Assembly: GCA_946479905.1 (NCBI GenBank)
Contig: CAMLIA010000199.1
Location: forward strand, 1 to 7,335
Source: an uncultured Frankiales bacterium
GTDB lineage: Bacteria > Actinomycetota > Actinomycetes > Mycobacteriales > SCTD01
Direction of reading: 5' to 3'
Length of the DNA stretch: 7,335 nt
Made by a program: the position numbers and the translations under genes. The notes beneath the pieces are model-generated. The model was not told the DNA's origin. It worked only from the letters and a program-made list of their open reading frames with translations, and did no database searches. This document shows, piece after piece, positions 5,160 to 7,335 of this stretch. Every line of letters begins with the position of its first letter. Within the stretch, counting starts at the first letter, position 1.

Positions 5160-5178
5160 CTGAGGGCCGCAAAACGGC
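5160..5178 (+). repeat. Direct repeat copy 2 (19 bases)
   Basis: CTGAGGGCCGCAAAACGGC is the second copy of the 19-base element at 5090-5108. Its last base is the first base of the terminator stem. Confidence 0.5.
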
Positions 5179-5217
5179 TGCAGCCCCGGTCGCTCCCTCA
5201 GAGAACCGGGGCTGCAG
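5178..5217. terminator. Bidirectional hairpin terminator between convergent operon and minus-strand gene
   Basis: There is a perfect 13-base-pair stem, CTGCAGCCCCGGT (5178-5190) with ACCGGGGCTGCAG (5205-5217), and a 14-base loop. It sits between the plus-strand stop at 5081 and the minus-strand stop at 5231. No T-tract is present. The core AGCCCCG-(A/G)-TCG then CTCC is shared with the hairpin at 2410-2447. Confidence 0.8.
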
Positions 5218-5230
5218 GTCTAGCGGGCTG

Positions 5231-5734
5231 TCAGCACATCGTGCAGTTCGGGTCACCGCAGCCGCTCAGCTGCGCCTGCAGCCGCGCCCGGTACTCGTCC
5301 TGCCGCGCCTGCCGCTGCGCCGCACGCGCCTCCATCGCCGCCTCGTACTCGGCCCGGTCGACACTCCCGTCGACCGTGAGCAGGTAGACGTGCTGCCCGC
5401 CGACGCTCCCGATCCGCAGGCTCGGCTGGGTCGTGTCCGGGATCAGCGGCACCCGCTTGCCCGTCGGCACGATCGCCACCCGCACCTCCGTCGCCGTCGC
5501 CTCGTCGGTCACGACGTGGGCGTAGAGCTTGATCCGCCCGCTCCGGCTCCGCTCGACCCAGAGGTCGCTCGTCGCGTCGAGGATCTGGCCCCGGTAGGTC
5601 ACCCGTGCGGTGCCGTCCGGCTTGATCCGCAGCGTGTTCCTGTGGATGCGGGCCTCGCCCGGCTCGTAGCCCGGCTGGAAGGCCGAGGTGCCGGCGTCGG
5701 TGGTCTGGTCGGTGCTGCTGGTGATGTCGCTCAT
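5231..5734 (-). CDS. Hypothetical protein, 167 aa, with Cys-rich tail
   Basis: This minus-strand gene starts at ATG 5734. It has a clear Shine-Dalgarno sequence, GAGAGGGG read on the minus strand, six bases before the start. The first 25 residues are Ser/Thr-rich and probably disordered. Residues 28-120 look beta-rich: ARIHRNTLRIKPDGTARVTY, then LWVERSRSGRIKLYAHVV, then TEVRVAIVPTG, then SLRIGSVGGQHVYLLTV. A charged helix (DRAEYEAAMEARAAQRQARQ) follows, and a terminal Cys159-x4-Cys164-x2-Cys167 motif (CGDPNCTMC) ends exactly at the last residue. The tail could bind a metal or be modified. No membrane segment is present and I recognise no family. It is transcribed away from the non-coding region, opposite to both flanking operons, the usual position for a regulatory or lysogeny-related gene, but nothing in it shows DNA binding. 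Confidence 0.82.
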   Translation of the reverse strand: MSDITSSTDQTTDAGTSAFQPGYEPGEARIHRNTLRIKPDGTARVTYRGQILDATSDLWVERSRSGRIKLYAHVVTDEATATEVRVAIVPTGKRVPLIPDTTQPSLRIGSVGGQHVYLLTVDGSVDRAEYEAAMEARAAQRQARQDEYRARLQAQLSGCGDPNCTMC

Positions 5735-5786
5735 GGTGAGCCCCTCTCGGGTGGTGGATCCGGGTCGTGCCCGGCTTGCTAACAGT

Positions 5787-5813
5787 TGTATACCTTTGTT
5801 TGCGGAAAGTCCA
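5787..5813 (-). promoter_or_regulatory. Candidate promoter for the minus-strand gene at 5734
   Basis: On the minus strand, TATACA (5792-5787) resembles a -10 and TGGACT (5813-5808) a weak -35, with a short 15-base spacer. This is the most AT-rich spot upstream of the gene. It would give a leader of about 45 bases containing the Shine-Dalgarno sequence and a small CCGGG/CCCGG hairpin (5760-5774). Confidence 0.35.
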
Positions 5814-5878
5814 GTCGCCCTCTACGCGCGCGCGCGCGAGGCCCCGCACTCCCGAAGAAACTCCGGCGGAAACCATCA

Positions 5879-5949
5879 CTACTCACCCACCCCGTTTCCG
5901 CAGGTCAACCCCCATATTCCCCGCGTAATCAGCCAAACCCGGTGAGTAG
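5879..5949. repeat. Inverted repeat pair CTACTCACC / GGTGAGTAG
   Basis: CTACTCACC (5879-5887) is the exact reverse complement of GGTGAGTAG (5941-5949). The arms are 53 bases apart and enclose an AT-richer stretch. They share the core CTACTC with the tighter repeat at 6028-6057, so they are more likely two protein-binding sites than one hairpin. Confidence 0.55.
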
Positions 5950-6027
5950 CCAATATTTTCCGCCGCACCCCAAAACCACTCATTTCGCCCCCAAACCCGC
6001 CCCCGCGCGGTCGCTGCGCCGCCAGCG

Positions 6028-6057
6028 TGACTACTCGCGTAGCCATCTGAGTAGTCA
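6028..6057. repeat. Inverted repeat TGACTACTC / GAGTAGTCA
   Basis: TGACTACTC (6028-6036) and GAGTAGTCA (6049-6057) are perfect 9-base inverted arms around a 12-base spacer. Arm centres are 21 bases apart, two helical turns, which suits binding of a dimer on one DNA face. The spacer also contains GTAGCCA, which recurs next to the GAGTAG at 5944-5949. A regulator or initiator operator is the likely role. Confidence 0.6.
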
Positions 6058-6115
6058 TCCGAACGCGCCCGTTCTGCCCCCGCCCCGACCGCCGACCGGT
6101 GCCGGCGTGGACCCG

Positions 6116-6124
6116 ATTTCCACA
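6116..6124 (+). promoter_or_regulatory. DnaA-box-like site
   Basis: ATTTCCACA matches the DnaA box consensus TTWTNCACA at eight of nine positions (only the first base differs). It lies at the point where plus-strand composition changes from C-rich to G-rich. A single imperfect copy could occur by chance, so this is suggestive only. Confidence 0.35.
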
Positions 6125-6253
6125 GCGCCAGGGCCGGTTTCGTCTCAGGGAGTGCGGTGCGCGTGAGGGTTGTGTGTGGTGAGGGCGTCCTCGCGTACGC
6201 GCAAGAGGGCACGGTTCGTGGCGACGCGTGTTGATGCGTGGCATGCTGCGCCC

Positions 6254-6514
6254 ATGACTACCTCGCCCAGCTCCCCGACCTGGTCCGGCCGGCATCCGTC
6301 GGTGGCGCACTTCGAGCCGCTGTTCGTCTACGCGCACCTGCCGGCGCCGTTGCGGGAGGTGTCGGCGGCGTTCTCGGAGCTCGCGGAGCGGCTGCTGGGG
6401 CTGCTCGAGGATGGCCCGGAGCTGTCGACGGCGTTGCGGAAGCTGCTGGAGGGCAAGGATGCGGCGGTGCGGCAGGCCGTGTTGGATGGCCGGCTCGAGC
6501 GGTCGGGGTCGTGA
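6254..6514 (+). CDS. Small conserved actinophage protein of unknown function, 86 aa
   Basis: The core HLPAPLREVSAAFSELAERL followed by LEDGPELSTALRKLLEGKDAAVRQAV is a pattern I recognise from many actinobacteriophage hypothetical proteins (HLP..L..VS..F.ELA, then DGPEL..ALRKLLE.KDAAVR). The protein is helical, 86 aa, close to the usual length of that family, with no membrane segment. I chose ATG 6254; the frame is open to 6170, but that part is Arg-rich and lies in the non-coding control region. There is no obvious Shine-Dalgarno sequence, so a short-leader or leaderless transcript is possible. The gene opens the right-hand operon and shows a marked change in codon use, with many codons ending in G, unlike the C-ending codons of the genes to the left. 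Its function is not known to me. Confidence 0.83.
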   Translation: MTTSPSSPTWSGRHPSVAHFEPLFVYAHLPAPLREVSAAFSELAERLLGLLEDGPELSTALRKLLEGKDAAVRQAVLDGRLERSGS

Positions 6515-7251
6515 CGTTCCGCTGGCCGTACGTCGGTGACGGCGAGGAGCTGCGGCACGTCCGGGACCGGCACGGTGTGGTCTGGCGGGTCGTGCGGGAT
6601 GGCGGGATGGCGACGTGTGCGGATGCGACGTCGGTGATCTCGGTGGGGATCGCGGAGCTCGCGCGGGAGCGCGGGCCGCTGGAGGAGCTCGGTCCGCCGC
6701 CGCCTGCTGATGGGCGGGAGTGCGGCTGGCTGGGGTGTGGCCGGGCCGAGTGCGAGACGGTGTGCGCCGGCACCCCGGCTGACCGGGTGCTGCCTCCGGT
6801 GTCGTATGAGCTGCCGGACTTCTCGCCTGGGTCGTCCCACCTGCACGGGTGCGCGGCGGATGCGGCGTCGTGCCGGCCGTGTGACTCCGGCTGCATCCAT
6901 GCGCTGTTCGACGTCGCGCAGGATCTGGACCGTCGGGTGGCTGCGCAGCGGGTCGTGATCGATCGTCGGGCTCCGTTGAGTCCGTTCCGGGTCGGTGACG
7001 TGATCGTGGCCGATGCGGGTGCGGCGGAGGTGTGGGCGTCGAATCAGCGAGTGCTCGCGCACGAGGCGTCGGCGGGTCTGTTCGGGCATGACGACGAGGG
7101 GGACTGCTGCCGGCGCGCGAAGCTCGGGATCCCGCAACGCTCGGAGCTGTGCGTGTGTCAGGAGCCGCGGCCGGCGGTCGGGGAGGGCCAGCCGGTGCCG
7201 GTGGGCGCGTACATCCGGTGTCTGGGGTGCAGGCGGCTGATCGAGCCGTGA
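6511..7251 (+). CDS. Cysteine-rich hypothetical protein, 246 aa
   Basis: GTG 6511 overlaps the previous stop (GTGA); the frame is open further upstream but there it is a Gly/Ala-rich shadow of the preceding gene. The protein has 15 cysteines in groups. Cys71, 76, 81 and 85 lie in ECGWLGCGRAECETVC. Cys114, 121, 124 and 128 lie in HGCAADAASCRPCDSGC. Cys199/200 (GDCCRR), Cys214/216 (LCVCQ) and a final Cys237-x2-Cys240 (YIRCLGCRRL) follow. The N-terminal 35 residues (RHVRDRHGVVWRVVRDGG) look like a small beta element, and residues 155-195 (FRVGDVIVADAG...VWASNQRVLAH) another beta-rich module. Several zinc sites in a multi-domain protein are the likeliest reading. No signal peptide or membrane segment is seen. 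I do not recognise a family as a whole. Confidence 0.8.
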   Translation: MTFRWPYVGDGEELRHVRDRHGVVWRVVRDGGMATCADATSVISVGIAELARERGPLEELGPPPPADGRECGWLGCGRAECETVCAGTPADRVLPPVSYELPDFSPGSSHLHGCAADAASCRPCDSGCIHALFDVAQDLDRRVAAQRVVIDRRAPLSPFRVGDVIVADAGAAEVWASNQRVLAHEASAGLFGHDDEGDCCRRAKLGIPQRSELCVCQEPRPAVGEGQPVPVGAYIRCLGCRRLIEP

Positions 7252-7335
7252 GGCGGTTCGACGCGGTGGCGGCGATGCAGGCGGCGATCCTGGCTGGCCG
7301 GCCGCTCCACCACTCGGAGTACCTGTCGCCGGACG
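7248..7335 (+). CDS. Start of a further hypothetical gene (3' end outside window)
   Basis: GTG 7248 overlaps the stop of the preceding gene (GTGA), the same junction used throughout this window. The frame stays open to the last base, giving 29 complete codons: RRFDAVAAMQAAILAG then RPLHHSEYLSPD. The first part is a predicted amphipathic helix. Codon use is G-ending, as in the two genes before it. Too little is present to assign a function. Confidence 0.6.
   Translation, partial: MRRFDAVAAMQAAILAGRPLHHSEYLSPD

Larger units (their letters stand above)
5735..6253. other. Divergent non-coding region, candidate replication origin/control region
   Basis: These 519 bases separate the minus-strand gene from the right-hand operon, and I find no convincing gene in them. 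The region holds AT-richer patches (5776-5803, 5912-5992), a (CG)7 run (5825-5838), four GAGTAG/CTACTC copies, a DnaA-box-like site and a 10-base palindrome CGCGTACGCG (6192-6201). Plus-strand base composition flips here: 6061-6120 has 28 C and 18 G, and 6121-6180 has 13 C and 27 G. The neighbours show the same trend (for example 29 C/12 G at 1681-1740 and 17 C/28 G at 6361-6420). A shift from C-excess to G-excess with repeats and a DnaA-like site is typical of an origin; that function is inferred. Confidence 0.5.

Noticed and set aside
4727..5782. Plus-strand open frame of 351 codons
   Set aside because: It crosses a terminator and two convergent genes, and its translation is Arg/Pro/His-rich, out of frame with real genes on both strands.
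5825..5838. (CG)7 tract as a Z-DNA or slippage element
   Set aside because: Short alternating CG runs are expected at this GC content, and nothing else ties it to a function.
5883..6212. Minus-strand frame of 109 codons in the non-coding region
   Set aside because: It has no ribosome site, an unconvincing composition, and covers the inverted repeats and the skew switch.
6170..6253. Upstream extension of the small gene at 6254
   Set aside because: The extra residues are Arg-rich and lie in the control region; the recognised protein family begins close to ATG 6254.
1..7335. tRNA genes, CRISPR arrays, insertion sequences
   Set aside because: I found no cloverleaf, no regularly spaced repeats with unique spacers, and no transposase or terminal inverted repeats.

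Overview
The window looks like the early/accessory region of a temperate actinobacteriophage or prophage. This is inferred from very high GC, tightly packed operons of small mostly unrecognised genes, frequent GTG starts, a collagen-like structural protein at the left edge, a MerR/excisionase-type DNA-binding protein, a phage-type HD phosphohydrolase, and a small protein of a family I associate with actinophages. No integrase, terminase, polymerase, tRNA or CRISPR array is visible, so lysogeny and host genus cannot be settled from this window.

Layout. (1) 1-531 is the 3' end of a collagen-like, probably tail-associated gene, closed by a hairpin terminator (545-570). (2) 606-1596 holds three coupled small genes of unknown function; one looks like a small beta-barrel. 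They are followed by an endonuclease/exonuclease/phosphatase (EEP)-like gene (1607-2377) that appears to have its own leaderless promoter. (3) A hairpin at 2410-2447 separates this gene from a convergent minus-strand gene for a single-pass membrane protein (2454-2645). (4) That gene shares a strikingly symmetric divergent promoter/operator with a helix-turn-helix gene (2687-2911), which heads a six-cistron plus-strand operon to 5081. The operon includes an HD-domain phosphohydrolase distantly recalling dATPase DatZ. (5) A second hairpin (5178-5217), with nearly the same core as the first, separates the operon from a convergent minus-strand gene (5231-5734). (6) 5735-6253 is a 519-base non-coding region with an AT-richer stretch, four copies of GAGTAG/CTACTC arranged as two inverted repeats, and a near-consensus DnaA box. 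The box lies exactly where the plus strand changes from C-rich to G-rich, so this is the best candidate for a replication origin or main control region. (7) From 6254 a second rightward operon begins, with G/T-rich codons: a small conserved phage protein, a cysteine-rich 246-residue protein, and a third gene cut by the window edge.

Nine of the gene junctions are 4-base overlaps (ATGA or GTGA), so each operon is probably translated by termination-reinitiation. The most noteworthy points are the skew flip with repeats at 5.9-6.15 kb, the mirror-image promoter pair at 2651-2683, and the EEP-like protein that has several catalytic motifs but lacks the usual C-terminal SDH box.
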